Assembly (NCBI GenBank): GCA_963756545.1
Contig: CAVWNY010000002.1
Coordinates: 496,001 to 560,000 of the forward strand
Origin: DATFDN01 sp963756545
Lineage (GTDB): Bacteria; Pseudomonadota; Alphaproteobacteria; Acetobacterales; Acetobacteraceae
Length of the DNA: 64,000 nucleotides
Reading direction: 5' to 3'
The position numbers and the translations under genes were made by a program. Of the stretch, positions 25,136 to 34,272 are shown piece by piece. Within the stretch, counting starts at the first letter, position 1. Every line of letters begins with the position of its first letter. Under the pieces are notes generated by a model. It did not search any database and had not been told where the DNA came from. It worked only from the letters and a program-made list of their open reading frames with translations.

Positions 25136-26077
25136 ATGCCCCCCTCGTCTGAAGCGGAACACCCAATGCACCGTTCGTCACGTCCGGCGCATCTCGGCGC
25201 GCTGGAAGCCGAGAGCATCCACATCCTGCGCGAAGTAGCGGCCCAGAGCGAACGGCCCGTGCTGCTCTACTCGATCGGCAAGGACTCCTCGGTGCTGCTG
25301 CACCTCACGCTCAAGGCGTTTTTCCCGGCGCGCCTGCCCTTTCCGCTGCTGCACATCGACACGACCTGGAAGTTTCGCGACATGATCGCGTTTCGCGACG
25401 CGACCGCCGCCCAATTCGGGCTCGACCTGCGCGTGCACACGAACCCGGACGGGGTGCGCCGGAACGTCAACCCGTTCGATAACGACAGCATCACCTACAA
25501 CCGGGTAATGAAGACCGACGCGCTGAAGCAGGCGCTCGACGCCGGCCGCTACGATTGCGCGATCGGCGGCGCCCGCCGCGACGAGGAGCGGTCGCGCGCG
25601 AAGGAGCGCGTGTTCTCGGTGCGCGGCCCAGGCCACACGTGGGAGCCGAAGCTGCAACGCCCGGAGCTGTGGAATCTCTACAACGGCCAACTGGCGCCCG
25701 GTGAGACCTTGCGCGCGTTCCCGCTGTCGAACTGGACCGAGTTGGACGTGTGGACCTATATCCTGCACGAGGGTCTCGACGTCGTGCCGCTGTATCTCGC
25801 CAAATCCCGCCCGACGGTGGAGCGCGGCGGCGCGCTGATCGTCGTCGATGATGCGCGGATGCGATTGCGCCCGCATGAGACGCCGACGGCCCGCATGGTG
25901 CGCTTCCGCTCGCTCGGCTGCTACCCGCTCAGCGCCGCCGTGGAATCCGAGGCGGCGACCGTTGCGGAGATCGTGGCCGAGATGCGCGCGACGCGCCTGT
26001 CGGAGCGGGCCGGACGCCTGATCGACTTCGACCAGGATTCCTCGATGGAGAAGAAGAAGCGCGAGGGATATTTCTGA
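25136..26077 (+). CDS. cysD: Sulfate adenylyltransferase subunit 2
   Basis: Catalytic subunit of ATP sulfurylase, making adenosine 5'-phosphosulfate. The 313-residue product has the PP-loop SIGKDSS (46-52), HIDTTWKFRDMI, ARRDEERSRAKERVFSVR and the C-terminal DSSMEKKKREGYF, all diagnostic. The first ATG (25136) is given; ATG 25166 would begin MHRSSRPAHLGALEAESIHI and is equally plausible. It overlaps cysNC by one base (TGATG). No sulfur-responsive riboswitch is visible upstream. Confidence 0.96.
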   Translation: MPPSSEAEHPMHRSSRPAHLGALEAESIHILREVAAQSERPVLLYSIGKDSSVLLHLTLKAFFPARLPFPLLHIDTTWKFRDMIAFRDATAAQFGLDLRVHTNPDGVRRNVNPFDNDSITYNRVMKTDALKQALDAGRYDCAIGGARRDEERSRAKERVFSVRGPGHTWEPKLQRPELWNLYNGQLAPGETLRAFPLSNWTELDVWTYILHEGLDVVPLYLAKSRPTVERGGALIVVDDARMRLRPHETPTARMVRFRSLGCYPLSAAVESEAATVAEIVAEMRATRLSERAGRLIDFDQDSSMEKKKREGYF

Positions 26078-27915
26078 TGCCCGCTTCGATCCTGCGCGTG
26101 CTCACCTGCGGCAGCGTGGACGACGGCAAGTCCACGCTGATCGGCCGGCTTCTGTTCGAGTGCGGCGCCGTGCCCGACGACGTGCTCGCGGTGCTGGAAC
26201 GTGATTCGCGCCGGTTCGGCACAGTGGGAAACGCGCTCGACTACGCGTTGCTGGTGGACGGGCTCTCGGCCGAGCGCGAGCAGGGCGTCACAATCGACGT
26301 CGCCTATCGCTTCTTCGAGACGCCGCGCCGGCGCTTCATCCTGGCCGATACGCCGGGACATCAGCAATACACCCGCAACATGGCGACCGGCGCGTCGCTC
26401 GCGGATTTGGCCGTCCTACTCGTGGACGCGCGCAAGGGACTGCTCGCGCAAACCCGCCGGCACGCCGCGATCGCCGCACTGCTCGGCATCCGCCAGATCG
26501 TGCTGGCGGTGAACAAGATGGATCTGGTCGGCTTCGACCTGGAGGTATTCGAGCGCATCGCAACCGACTTCGCGGCGCTGCGCGACATCCTAGGCCCGCA
26601 GTCGGTGCGCGCGATCCCGGTCTGCGCGCGCGACGGCGACAACGTCGTGACGGCCAGCGGGCGCACGGGCTGGTATCGCGGCCCAACGCTGCTCGCCGCG
26701 CTGGAGGAGGCGAGCCCCGCCGGCGCGCCCGCGGGCGCGGCACGGCTCGCCGTGCAGTGGGTGAACCGGCCGGACCACAGTTTCCGCGGCTACGCCGGGA
26801 CGCTGTCGGGCGGCGTCTTGCGCGCGGGTGCCCCGGTGGTGAACGCGCTCTCGCACACCGAAGCGCGGGTCGCTCGAATCGTCACCGCAGACGGCGATCT
26901 CGATCAGGCCGCGCCGGGTCAGGCCGTGACGCTCGTGCTCGACCGCGAGATCGACGTCTCGCGCGGAGACGTGCTGGCCGTCGCCCCGGCACCGGAGCTG
27001 GCCGAGCAGATCAGCGCGCGCGTCGTGTGGATGGACGACACGCCGCTGTTTCGCGGCCGCGCCTACCTGTTCATGCTCGGCACGCGGGCGGTGATCGGCA
27101 CGGTGACGGAGATCACGAGCCGGGTCGATGTCGAGACGCTGGCCGAGGAGCCGGCGCGCGAGCTGCACCTGAATGAGATCGGGCGGGTCGGCATCTCGCT
27201 ATCGCAGCCCGTCGCCTGCGAGCCCTATGCCGTCAGCCGCGAGCTGGGCGGCTTCATCCTGGTCGATCGGCTCACCCGCAACACGGTGGGCGCGGGCATG
27301 GTGGTCGAGATCACCTCGGCGCGCAGCCCGATCTACTGGCACCACCTCGACGTGGACAAGGCGGCGCGCGCGGCGCTGAAATCCCAGCGTCCGGCGGTGC
27401 TGTGGTTCACCGGCCTGTCGGGCGCGGGCAAATCGACCATCGCCAACCTGGTCGAGAAGCGCCTGCTCGCGCAGGGGCGCCATACCATGACGCTTGACGG
27501 CGACAACGTCCGCCATGGGCTGAACCGGGATCTGGGGTTCAGCGAGGCCGACCGAGTGGAGAACATCCGCCGCGTCGCCGAGGTGGCCAAGCTGTTCGTC
27601 GAGGCGGGGCTGATCGTGCTCATTTCGTTCATTTCGCCCTATCGCGCCGAGCGGATGCTGGCGCGCGAGGCGGTGGATGCCGACGAGTTCCTGGAGATCT
27701 TCGTCGATACCCCAGTGGACGAATGCCGCCGGCGCGACCCGAAGGGACTCTACGCAAAGGCCGACGCCGGGGTGATACGCAACTTCACCGGCGTCGATGC
27801 GCCGTACGAGCAGCCGCTCGACCCCGAGATCCGGCTGCGCACTCTGGAGGGCGGGCCGGAGGCATTGGCGGAGCAGGTGTTCGGTGAGCTGCGCCAGCGT
27901 GGCATCGTCATCTGA
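26077..27915 (+). CDS. cysNC: Fused sulfate adenylyltransferase subunit 1 / adenylylsulfate kinase
   Basis: A bifunctional 612-residue protein. The N-terminal GTPase (CysN) has GSVDDGKSTLIGRLL (12-26), DTPGHQQYTRNMATGAS and NKMDL. It drives ATP sulfurylase with CysD. Beta-barrel domains follow to about residue 430. The C-terminal APS kinase (CysC, from about 440) has the P-loop GLSGAGKST, DGDNVRHGLNRDLGF and SPYRAERMLAR. The product is PAPS for assimilation or sulfation. Reductase genes are not in the window. Confidence 0.96.
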   Translation: MPASILRVLTCGSVDDGKSTLIGRLLFECGAVPDDVLAVLERDSRRFGTVGNALDYALLVDGLSAEREQGVTIDVAYRFFETPRRRFILADTPGHQQYTRNMATGASLADLAVLLVDARKGLLAQTRRHAAIAALLGIRQIVLAVNKMDLVGFDLEVFERIATDFAALRDILGPQSVRAIPVCARDGDNVVTASGRTGWYRGPTLLAALEEASPAGAPAGAARLAVQWVNRPDHSFRGYAGTLSGGVLRAGAPVVNALSHTEARVARIVTADGDLDQAAPGQAVTLVLDREIDVSRGDVLAVAPAPELAEQISARVVWMDDTPLFRGRAYLFMLGTRAVIGTVTEITSRVDVETLAEEPARELHLNEIGRVGISLSQPVACEPYAVSRELGGFILVDRLTRNTVGAGMVVEITSARSPIYWHHLDVDKAARAALKSQRPAVLWFTGLSGAGKSTIANLVEKRLLAQGRHTMTLDGDNVRHGLNRDLGFSEADRVENIRRVAEVAKLFVEAGLIVLISFISPYRAERMLAREAVDADEFLEIFVDTPVDECRRRDPKGLYAKADAGVIRNFTGVDAPYEQPLDPEIRLRTLEGGPEALAEQVFGELRQRGIVI

Positions 27916-27997
27916 CGCCGCGGCCCCGACGACGGACCGATCCATACCGCGCTCGATCCAGCCGGAGAGTAACGATCGGGGCAGTTGGTGTAGCAAC

Positions 27998-28603
27998 TTG
28001 TCGTCTGAGACCCCATCGGGCACCCTGGCGGCCATCGCCGCATCGGCGCGCACCTGCCGCGCTTGCACCGACTTGCCCCTCGGTCCCCGTCCGGTGTTCC
28101 GCGTCTCGACCACGGCACGAATACTGATCGCCGGCCAGGCGCCGGGGACGAAGGTGCACGAGACCGGCGTTCCGTGGGACGACGCCTCGGGCGATCGCCT
28201 CCGAGCCTGGCTCGAAATGGACCGGGCCGCGTTCTACGATGAGGGCGCGATCGCCATCCTGCCGATGGGCTTCTGCTATCCGGGTCGGCTTCCGAAGGGG
28301 GGCGACGCGCCGCCGCGCCGCGAATGCGCCCCGCTATGGCGCGCCCGGCTCGTGGCCGCCATGCCGGCGATCCGCCTCACGCTGCTGGTGGGCGGCTACG
28401 CCCAACGGGACGCGCTCGGCCCTGGCGCGGTGGCCGAGCGCGTGCGCCGCTTCCGCGACCACCTGCCCCGGTATTTCCCGCTACCCCACCCCTCCTGGCG
28501 CACGGCCGCGTGGGAGCGGCGCAACCCGTGGTTCGAGGAGGAGGTGCTGCCGGCGCTCCGGCAGGCGCTAGCGGCGGCGCTTCCGTCCGACATTTCCATC
28601 TAG
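27998..28603 (+). CDS. Uracil-DNA-glycosylase-superfamily protein
   Basis: About 201 residues from TTG 27998; the start is uncertain because no ATG is in frame near the N-terminus. The core has ARTCRACTDLPLGPRPVF with a Cys pair, then ILIAGQAPGTKVHETGVPW (the water-activating region of the UDG fold), GDRLRAWLEMD, ILPMGFCYPGR and LPHPSWRT, where the His-Pro-Ser loop would flip the base. The four Cys that bind Fe-S in family 4 enzymes are not all evident. A DNA-repair role is inferred. It lies 82 bases after cysNC with no other link to sulfur metabolism. Confidence 0.75.
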   Translation: MSSETPSGTLAAIAASARTCRACTDLPLGPRPVFRVSTTARILIAGQAPGTKVHETGVPWDDASGDRLRAWLEMDRAAFYDEGAIAILPMGFCYPGRLPKGGDAPPRRECAPLWRARLVAAMPAIRLTLLVGGYAQRDALGPGAVAERVRRFRDHLPRYFPLPHPSWRTAAWERRNPWFEEEVLPALRQALAAALPSDISI

Positions 28604-28711
28604 CACCAATATGCCGGCCCGATGTTGTAAGTAGCCTGGCCCGTCTCGATGTAGGATCGCCGGCCGGAACCCGCTTCGACGGAAGCTGGCCGGGCAATCA
28701 GGAGAGCCGCC

Positions 28712-28855
28712 GTGGCAAAAGATCGCAATCGAGGAAATCGGGAAGCCAAAAAGCCCAAAGCGGACAAGAAGACCGCCGCGGCCAGCGCGACGTTCCTCCG
28801 TCCGCAACAGCCGGCGTCGACGCCGCAGCCGCCAAAAGAAGGCAACAAGAAGTAG
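28712..28855 (+). CDS. 47-residue basic protein (conserved-hypothetical type)
   Basis: A short Lys/Pro-rich protein beginning MAKDRNRGNREAKKPKADKK and ending PPKEGNKK, with no membrane segment or signal. GGAGAG at 28701-28706 lies six bases before the GTG start. Codon choice is clearly coding, and the pattern resembles small basic alphaproteobacterial proteins of unknown function. It sits alone between the glycosylase-like gene and the convergent aldehyde dehydrogenase. The 108 bases upstream carry no other gene. A nucleic-acid-binding role is possible from charge only. Confidence 0.65.
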   Translation: MAKDRNRGNREAKKPKADKKTAAASATFLRPQQPASTPQPPKEGNKK

Positions 28856-28879
28856 CGGCGATCGCGACGGCGCCGGCCG

Positions 28880-30391
28880 CTACCCTCGCGCCGGCGCCGT
28901 CAGACTGACGGTGACGTTCTTGCGCTGGGTGAAGCTGTCCAGCATTCCTTCAAGCGAGAACTCCCGCCCGATCCCGCTCTGCTTGTAGCCGCCATAGGAG
29001 TGTCCGGGCACCTGACCCAGCCCCTGGTTCACCTGCACCCACCCGGATTCGATCGCGTGCGCGGCCCGTAATCCGGCGCTGATGTCGTGGGTCCAGACAT
29101 AGGCGGCGAGCCCGTAATGGCTGTCGTTGGCCATGCGGATCGCCTCCGCTTCATCCTCCCAGGGGATCGCCACCAGAACGGGGCCGAAGATCTCCTCGCG
29201 GGCCAGCCGCCAGTCGTTGGAGGAATCCGCGAACACCGTCGGGATCGTGAAATAGCCTTGCGCGAGCGGTCCCTCCTTTGGCGGCAGGCCGCCGAACACG
29301 ACGCGTGCGTCCTCGCGCTTCAGCCCGTCCTCGAGGTAGCCGCACACCTTGCGGAACTGCTTCTCGTTGATGATGGCGCCGACATCGGTCGCCTCGTCCA
29401 GCGGATCGCCGATCCTCAGCTTGGCGGTCTTCGCCTCCAGCGCGGACAGGAAGGCATCGAAGCTGCGCTTGTGCAGGAACAGCCGCGATCCGGCGGTGCA
29501 ACTCTGGCTCTGGCGGGTGAAGCGCATCGCGCTGACGATGCCATCGACCACCCATTCCTCGGCGCCCACGTCGGGATAGACGATCGAGGGGCTTTTCCCG
29601 CCGAGTTCGAGCGAGACGGGGGCGATCCGCTCGGCGGCGGCGCGCATGACGGTCCTGCCCACCTCCGTCGAGCCGGTAAACGACATCTTGCGGATCGCCG
29701 GATGCCGCGCCAACGGCCCGCCGCACTCCTCGCCCAGCCCGGTCAGCACGTTCAACACGCCCGGCGGCAGATGGTCCTGACAGATGCGGGCCATCATCAG
29801 CACGCCGAGCGGGGCGTCCTCGGCGGCTTTCAGCACCATCGCATTGCCGGCCAGTAGCGCCGGGGCGATCTTCAGCGCGCCCAGCATGACCGGGGCGTTC
29901 CAGGGAATGATCGCACCCACGACGCCCAGCGGCTCCCGGCGGGTGTAGCTGAGGACGTGTTCGCCGAGCGGAAGGGTCTCGCCCTTCAGTTCCCCGCCCA
30001 GACCAGCGAAATAGCGAAAGATGTCGGCGGTCATGCGCGCCTCGGGCCGCGCCTGGGTGCGCAGCGCGTTGCCGGTCTCGCGCGCGATAAGGCGGGCCAG
30101 CTTCTCGACATCGGCCTCGATCGCCTCGGCGATACGCCCCAGCATCCGCCCGCGCTCGCGCGGGATCACCCGGCTCCAGGCCGGAAAGGCAGCCGCAGCG
30201 GCGGCGACGGCACGATCGACGTCGGCGGCGCCGGCGCGGGGGACGTGCGCGAACGTCTGGCGATTGGCGGGATTCTCCACCGGCAGCGCCGCGCCGCCCT
30301 CCGCCTCGACCCAGGCGCCGCCGACCAGCATTCGCGCCTCGGTCGGCTCCGTCTCGCCCCGGTGCGGTCGCTCCATCGTGTCCATCGCCAT
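28880..30391 (-). CDS. NAD(P)-dependent aldehyde dehydrogenase
   Basis: A 503-residue ALDH-superfamily enzyme that oxidises an aldehyde to an acid. Catalytic residues are all present: Asn165 in IIPWNAPV, Glu262 in LELGGKSP and Cys298 in SQSCTAG. FTGSTEVGRTV is the cofactor loop, and EEIFGPVL and the C-terminal GGYKQSGIGRE are standard. It is upstream of nothing on its own strand except the end of the operon. The LLM flavoprotein and CoA-transferase genes lie upstream, suggesting a shared catabolic role. The substrate is unknown. Confidence 0.92.
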   Translation of the reverse strand: MAMDTMERPHRGETEPTEARMLVGGAWVEAEGGAALPVENPANRQTFAHVPRAGAADVDRAVAAAAAAFPAWSRVIPRERGRMLGRIAEAIEADVEKLARLIARETGNALRTQARPEARMTADIFRYFAGLGGELKGETLPLGEHVLSYTRREPLGVVGAIIPWNAPVMLGALKIAPALLAGNAMVLKAAEDAPLGVLMMARICQDHLPPGVLNVLTGLGEECGGPLARHPAIRKMSFTGSTEVGRTVMRAAAERIAPVSLELGGKSPSIVYPDVGAEEWVVDGIVSAMRFTRQSQSCTAGSRLFLHKRSFDAFLSALEAKTAKLRIGDPLDEATDVGAIINEKQFRKVCGYLEDGLKREDARVVFGGLPPKEGPLAQGYFTIPTVFADSSNDWRLAREEIFGPVLVAIPWEDEAEAIRMANDSHYGLAAYVWTHDISAGLRAAHAIESGWVQVNQGLGQVPGHSYGGYKQSGIGREFSLEGMLDSFTQRKNVTVSLTAPARG

Positions 30392-30463
30392 CCTCCACCG
30401 ATGTCCGGGATGTGAGTCCTGGGCCGGCGGGGATCAAGCCGGGCAAGGGCCAACTCCGACGGG

Positions 30464-31324
30464 CTACGTATCCGCCAAGGCCGCCAGCATCCGGTCCCGC
30501 GCCGCGAAGTCGCCCTCGGCATGGACCGGCTGGATGCATACCTGGGTCGCGCCCGCCTCCAGATGCGCCCGCAGTCCCGTCTTGATCCGCGCGGCGTCGC
30601 CCCACAGCACCATCGCGTCGATGAAGCGGTCGCTGCCGCCGTCCGCCACGTCCTGCTCGGAAAAGCCGAGGCGCAGCCAGTTGTTGCGGTAATTGTCCAA
30701 CCGCATGTAGCGCGACAGTTCCGCTCGGCCGAGCGCGCGCGCCTTCGCCGGGTCAGTCTCCAATGTGACCTTCTGCTCAGCCACCAGCCACTTGCCGTCG
30801 CCGAGCGCCTTGCGCGCCTCGGCGGTGTGCTCCGGAATCGTGTTGTAGGGCAGCGCGCCGCGCGTCCGCTGCGCCGCGAGCTTCAGCATGAGCGGCCCCA
30901 GGGCGGCGATCGCGACCGGCCAGTCCTCGAAACCCAATTCGCGCTGCACCAGCGCATCGAGATAGGCGCGCATTGCCGGCACGGGCTTCTGATATTCGTG
31001 CCCGCGCAGCTTCTCGACCATCGGTGGATGGCTGACCCCGAGGCCCAGGATGAAGCGATCGCCGTACAACCCGTTCAGCGTCAGCAGCCCCCGCTGGGAC
31101 GTGAACGCATCGCGCGCGTAGATGCTGGCGATCGAGCTGCCGATCTTCAGCTTCGTGCTGTTGGCCAGCATGAAGCCTGCCAGCGAGAGCAACTCATACC
31201 CGCGCGATTCCGGATACCACAGTGCGTCGTACCCAAGCCGCTCGAGCGTACCGAGAAACGCGCGGATCTGCCCGGCATCGAGCCGGTCCATCGGGTACCA
31301 GACGCCCAGCCGGCCGATCTGCAT
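30464..31324 (-). CDS. LLM-class (luciferase-like) flavin- or F420-dependent oxidoreductase
   Basis: A 286-residue TIM-barrel oxidoreductase. The start MQIGRLGVWYPMDRL, then GYDALWYPES, LKIGSSIASIYARD, GLYGDRFILGLGVSHPPMVE and a C-terminal GATQVCIQPV fit the bacterial-luciferase-like family, close to the TIGR03620-type F420 group. ATG 31324 is preferred because AGGAGAAAACC precedes it; another ATG is at 31345. It sits between an aldehyde dehydrogenase and, across a 38-base inverted repeat, a CoA transferase. The substrate is unknown. Confidence 0.85.
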   Translation of the reverse strand: MQIGRLGVWYPMDRLDAGQIRAFLGTLERLGYDALWYPESRGYELLSLAGFMLANSTKLKIGSSIASIYARDAFTSQRGLLTLNGLYGDRFILGLGVSHPPMVEKLRGHEYQKPVPAMRAYLDALVQRELGFEDWPVAIAALGPLMLKLAAQRTRGALPYNTIPEHTAEARKALGDGKWLVAEQKVTLETDPAKARALGRAELSRYMRLDNYRNNWLRLGFSEQDVADGGSDRFIDAMVLWGDAARIKTGLRAHLEAGATQVCIQPVHAEGDFAARDRMLAALADT

Positions 31325-31358
31325 GGTTTTCTCCTGTGCATCCATATCTCGCGCTTAA

Positions 31359-31453
31359 CCCCTCCCCCCAACCCCCTCCCGCAAGGGGAGGGGGAGAAGA
31401 AGCGCCCCGCTACAACTCCCCCTCCCCTTGCGGGAGGGGGTCGGGGGGAGGGG
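31359..31453. repeat. Large GC-rich inverted repeat (two head-to-head hairpin units)
   Basis: A 38-base arm at 31359-31396 (starting CCCCTCCCCCCAACCCC) is matched by its inverse complement at 31416-31453 with a single mismatch. A 19-base spacer separates the arms. Each arm is itself a hairpin, CCCCTCCC-GCAA-GGGGAGGGG. It lies between two minus-strand genes and may reduce read-through. A related unit occurs inside the gene at 52794-54383. Confidence 0.9.
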
Positions 31454-31470
31454 TCGCGAAGGCATGGGTT

Positions 31471-32655
31471 TCAGACAACCTTGGCCGCGCGCAGCCGCGC
31501 GATGTCGGCGGCCGCGTAGCCAAGCTCGGCGAGAACCGCGTCGGTGTGCTGGCCGAGGCCGGGCGGCGGCGTGTCGATGCGCGGGCCGCCATGGGCGAAC
31601 TTGAAGGCCGCGAGGGGCACGCCGAAGCCGCCCTCCACGCCTCGCGCGCCGGCGTGGTGGTGGATCACGCCACGGCTGGCGAGTTGCGGGTCCGCGACCG
31701 CCTCGCCCATCGTGCGCACACGCGCGGCGGGCACGTGGCGCGATTGCAGATAATCCTCCCACTCGGCGGCGGTGCGGGTCAGCATGATTTCGCTCAGTGC
31801 CGCCTCCTCGCGCGCCTGATCGGCCTCGCGCTCCGGGTTCGTGCGCTTGATCATCTCGGGCCGTTCCAACACGGTCCACAGCCGGCGCTGCTGGCGCAGG
31901 TTCGACGCGCCAACCATCACCAGCCCGTCCTTCGTCTGATACGCGCCGCTGGTCGCGAAGCCCTGGCGGTTGCCGTGCGGCTTCGGATGCTTGCCGTTCC
32001 GCAGATAGCCGGTGATGTGCGAGGCCATCAGAATGATCGCCACGTCCAGCATCGCCATGTCGATGCGTTGGCCCTGCCCGGTCCGCTCGCGCTGGAACAG
32101 CGCGGAAGCCAGCGCCAAGGCCCCCATCGTGCCAGTCGCGTAGTCGACTGCGGGCGTGCCGAGCTTGACCGGATGCACGGCCTCGGTGCCGGTCATCGCC
32201 ATAATTCCCGAGGTTGCCTGGATCACATGGTCGTACGCGGTCTGCGACCCGCGCGGCCCGTCCTGCCCGAAAGCCGAGAAGCTGGCATAGATCAGTCGGG
32301 GATTGATCGCCGACAGCGCCGCGTAGCCGAGACCCAGGGCCTCGAACGCGCCCGGCCGGTAGTTCTCCACGAGCACGTCGGCCGTGCCTACGAGACGGCG
32401 CAACACCTCCCGCCCCTCCTCAATCTTCAGGTCGAGGGTGATCGCCCGCTTGTTCGAGGCCTGCGTCAGGAACCCGGTGCCCATCTGGCGTCGGTTCAGC
32501 TCGGCATCCGTGCCACTGCCGCGGCTCTGGTCCGGATCGTCCGGATGCTCCACCTTGATGACGTCGGCGCCCAACAGGGCGAGCTGATAGGCCGCGAAGG
32601 GGCCAGCGAGCACGTGCGTGATGTCGATCACGCGAATTCCCTCGAACGGCCTCAT
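31471..32655 (-). CDS. Family III CoA transferase (CaiB/BaiF)
   Basis: A 394-residue CoA transferase that moves CoA between carboxylic acids. Evidence is RVIDITHVLAGPFAAYQLALLGADVIKVE at the N-terminus (seen in pieces), NKRAITLDLK, VLVENYRPG, SFSAFGQDGP and the catalytic Asp171 in TPAVDYATG. The ATG at 32655 has GGGAGG five bases upstream; a GTG at 32661 is the alternative. With the LLM and aldehyde dehydrogenase genes downstream it makes a likely carboxylic-acid degradation set. The substrate is unknown. Confidence 0.93.
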   Translation of the reverse strand: MRPFEGIRVIDITHVLAGPFAAYQLALLGADVIKVEHPDDPDQSRGSGTDAELNRRQMGTGFLTQASNKRAITLDLKIEEGREVLRRLVGTADVLVENYRPGAFEALGLGYAALSAINPRLIYASFSAFGQDGPRGSQTAYDHVIQATSGIMAMTGTEAVHPVKLGTPAVDYATGTMGALALASALFQRERTGQGQRIDMAMLDVAIILMASHITGYLRNGKHPKPHGNRQGFATSGAYQTKDGLVMVGASNLRQQRRLWTVLERPEMIKRTNPEREADQAREEAALSEIMLTRTAAEWEDYLQSRHVPAARVRTMGEAVADPQLASRGVIHHHAGARGVEGGFGVPLAAFKFAHGGPRIDTPPPGLGQHTDAVLAELGYAAADIARLRAAKVV

Positions 32656-32754
32656 GCACACCTCCCGACCCTCGCGGGCAGGCTCGCGCCTCGCCTAGCC
32701 AGCGTCAACCGAGGCGCTTGACGCCCCGACCCTGCCCCGCCACTTCTGCGGCGC

Positions 32755-33723
32755 ATGTCAACCAGGGTTCTGATCGATCACCGGGCGGCCGGGGCGCAGA
32801 TCGCGCGTCACCCCGAGAAGGCGCACCGGCCGGACAATCCGATTCAGCGCAAGCCCGCCTGGATTCGGGTGAGGGCGCCGACGCATCCGGTGTATCACGA
32901 GACCAGCCGGCTGATGCGGGAGAACCGCCTGGTCACGGTCTGCGAGGAAGCCGCCTGCCCCAATATCGGCGAGTGCTGGAGCCAGCGCCACGCCACGATG
33001 ATGGTCATGGGCGCCGTCTGCACCCGCGCTTGCGCCTTCTGCAACGTCGCCACCGGCCATCCGACGGCACTGGATGCCGACGAGCCCGCGCGCGTGGCCG
33101 ACGCTGTGGCGAAGCTCGGGCTGCGTCACGTGGTCATCACCTCGGTCGATCGCGACGATCTGGCGGACGGCGGCGCGCGGCATTTCGCCCGCGTGATCGC
33201 GGCAATCCGCGCCGCCGCCCCGGACACCACGATCGAGGTCCTGACGCCCGATTTCCTCCGCAAGCCGGGTGGCGCGGAAACCGTGGTCGAGGCGCGGCCG
33301 GACGTGTTCAACCACAATCTGGAGACGGTGCCGCGCCTGTATCCCTCGATCCGCCCCGGCGCACGCTACTTCCAGTCGCTGCGGCTGCTTGATCGGGTGA
33401 AGGCGCTTGACCCGACGATCTTCACCAAGTCCGGTCTGATGGTGGGCCTGGGGGAGCAGCGGGGGGAAATTTCGCAGGTGATGGACGATTTGCGGACCGC
33501 CGACGTCGATTTCCTCACGCTGGGTCAGTACCTGCAGCCCACGGTCAAGCACGCCGCGATCGATCGCTTCGTCACGCCCGACGAGTTCGCCGAATTTGGC
33601 ATCATGGCGCGCGCAAAGGGCTTTCTGCTGGTCTCGGCGAGCCCGCTGACGCGCAGCTCGTATCACGCAGACGCCGATTTCGCGGCGCTGCGGGCCGCCC
33701 GGCTTCGCCTGGCCGCAAGCTAA
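32755..33723 (+). CDS. lipA: Lipoyl synthase
   Basis: Radical-SAM enzyme inserting two sulfurs into protein-bound octanoate. The 322 residues carry both clusters: the auxiliary cluster Cys63, Cys68 and Cys74 (CEEAACPNIGEC) and the radical-SAM Cys89, Cys93 and Cys96 (CTRACAFC). DVFNHNLETV, SGLMVGLGE and the C-terminal SSYHAD are also diagnostic. It is followed after three bases by the ratA/coq10-like gene, a common alphaproteobacterial pairing. Confidence 0.97.
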   Translation: MSTRVLIDHRAAGAQIARHPEKAHRPDNPIQRKPAWIRVRAPTHPVYHETSRLMRENRLVTVCEEAACPNIGECWSQRHATMMVMGAVCTRACAFCNVATGHPTALDADEPARVADAVAKLGLRHVVITSVDRDDLADGGARHFARVIAAIRAAAPDTTIEVLTPDFLRKPGGAETVVEARPDVFNHNLETVPRLYPSIRPGARYFQSLRLLDRVKALDPTIFTKSGLMVGLGEQRGEISQVMDDLRTADVDFLTLGQYLQPTVKHAAIDRFVTPDEFAEFGIMARAKGFLLVSASPLTRSSYHADADFAALRAARLRLAAS

Positions 33724-33726
33724 CCG

Positions 33727-34218
33727 ATGCCGACCCACGCCGAGCGCCAGCTGGTTCCCTATTCGCAGGAGCAGCTCTTCGATCTGGTGGCCGATGTCGG
33801 CCGCTATCCGGAGTTCCTGCCCTGGTGCGTTGCCGCGCGCGTGCGAAGCCGGACCGCGGCCGAGATCGTCGCCGACCTGACGATCGGCTTTGGCCCGTTC
33901 CGGGAGAGCTTCACCAGCCGCGTCACCCTGGATCGGCCGCGCCGGGTCGTCGTGCGCTATGAGCGCGGCCCGTTCCGCTACCTGAACAACCAATGGGAAT
34001 TCATCCCGCACCCCAACGGGACCGAGGTGGCGTTCTTCGTCGATTTCGAGTTTCGCAGCCGCCTGCTGAAAGCGGCGATCGGCGTCGTGTTCAACGAGGC
34101 GGTGCGGCGCATGGTGAACGCGTTCCACAAGCGCGCGCGCCAGGTTTACGGGTCGCCGCGCCCCGTCGCGCCGCCCGCCCCAGTGAAGTCCGCGCCGCCG
34201 GCCGCCGCCGAGGGCTGA
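33727..34218 (+). CDS. Coq10/RatA-family START-domain protein
   Basis: A 163-residue small hydrophobic-ligand-binding fold. EQLFDLVADVGRYPEFLPWCVAARV, LTIGFGPFRESFTSRV, WEFIPHPNGTEVAFFVDFEF and FNEAVRRMVNAFHKRA match the Coq10/RatA family. Members bind ubiquinone and assist respiration; E. coli RatA was described as a toxin acting on ribosome subunit joining. The position after lipA favours a respiratory role. The last 20 residues are Pro/Ala-rich. Confidence 0.88.
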   Translation: MPTHAERQLVPYSQEQLFDLVADVGRYPEFLPWCVAARVRSRTAAEIVADLTIGFGPFRESFTSRVTLDRPRRVVVRYERGPFRYLNNQWEFIPHPNGTEVAFFVDFEFRSRLLKAAIGVVFNEAVRRMVNAFHKRARQVYGSPRPVAPPAPVKSAPPAAAEG

Positions 34219-34272
34219 CAGAGGCACCCCGCCCTGCTTTCCTGCGTCTTCCCCGAGCGCCGGAGACACCAG

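Noticed and set aside
22605..27955. The 12-mer GACCGATCCATA occurring near 22610 and again near 27940
   Set aside because: Flanks differ, and a shared 12-mer is expected by chance in 64 kb of biased sequence.
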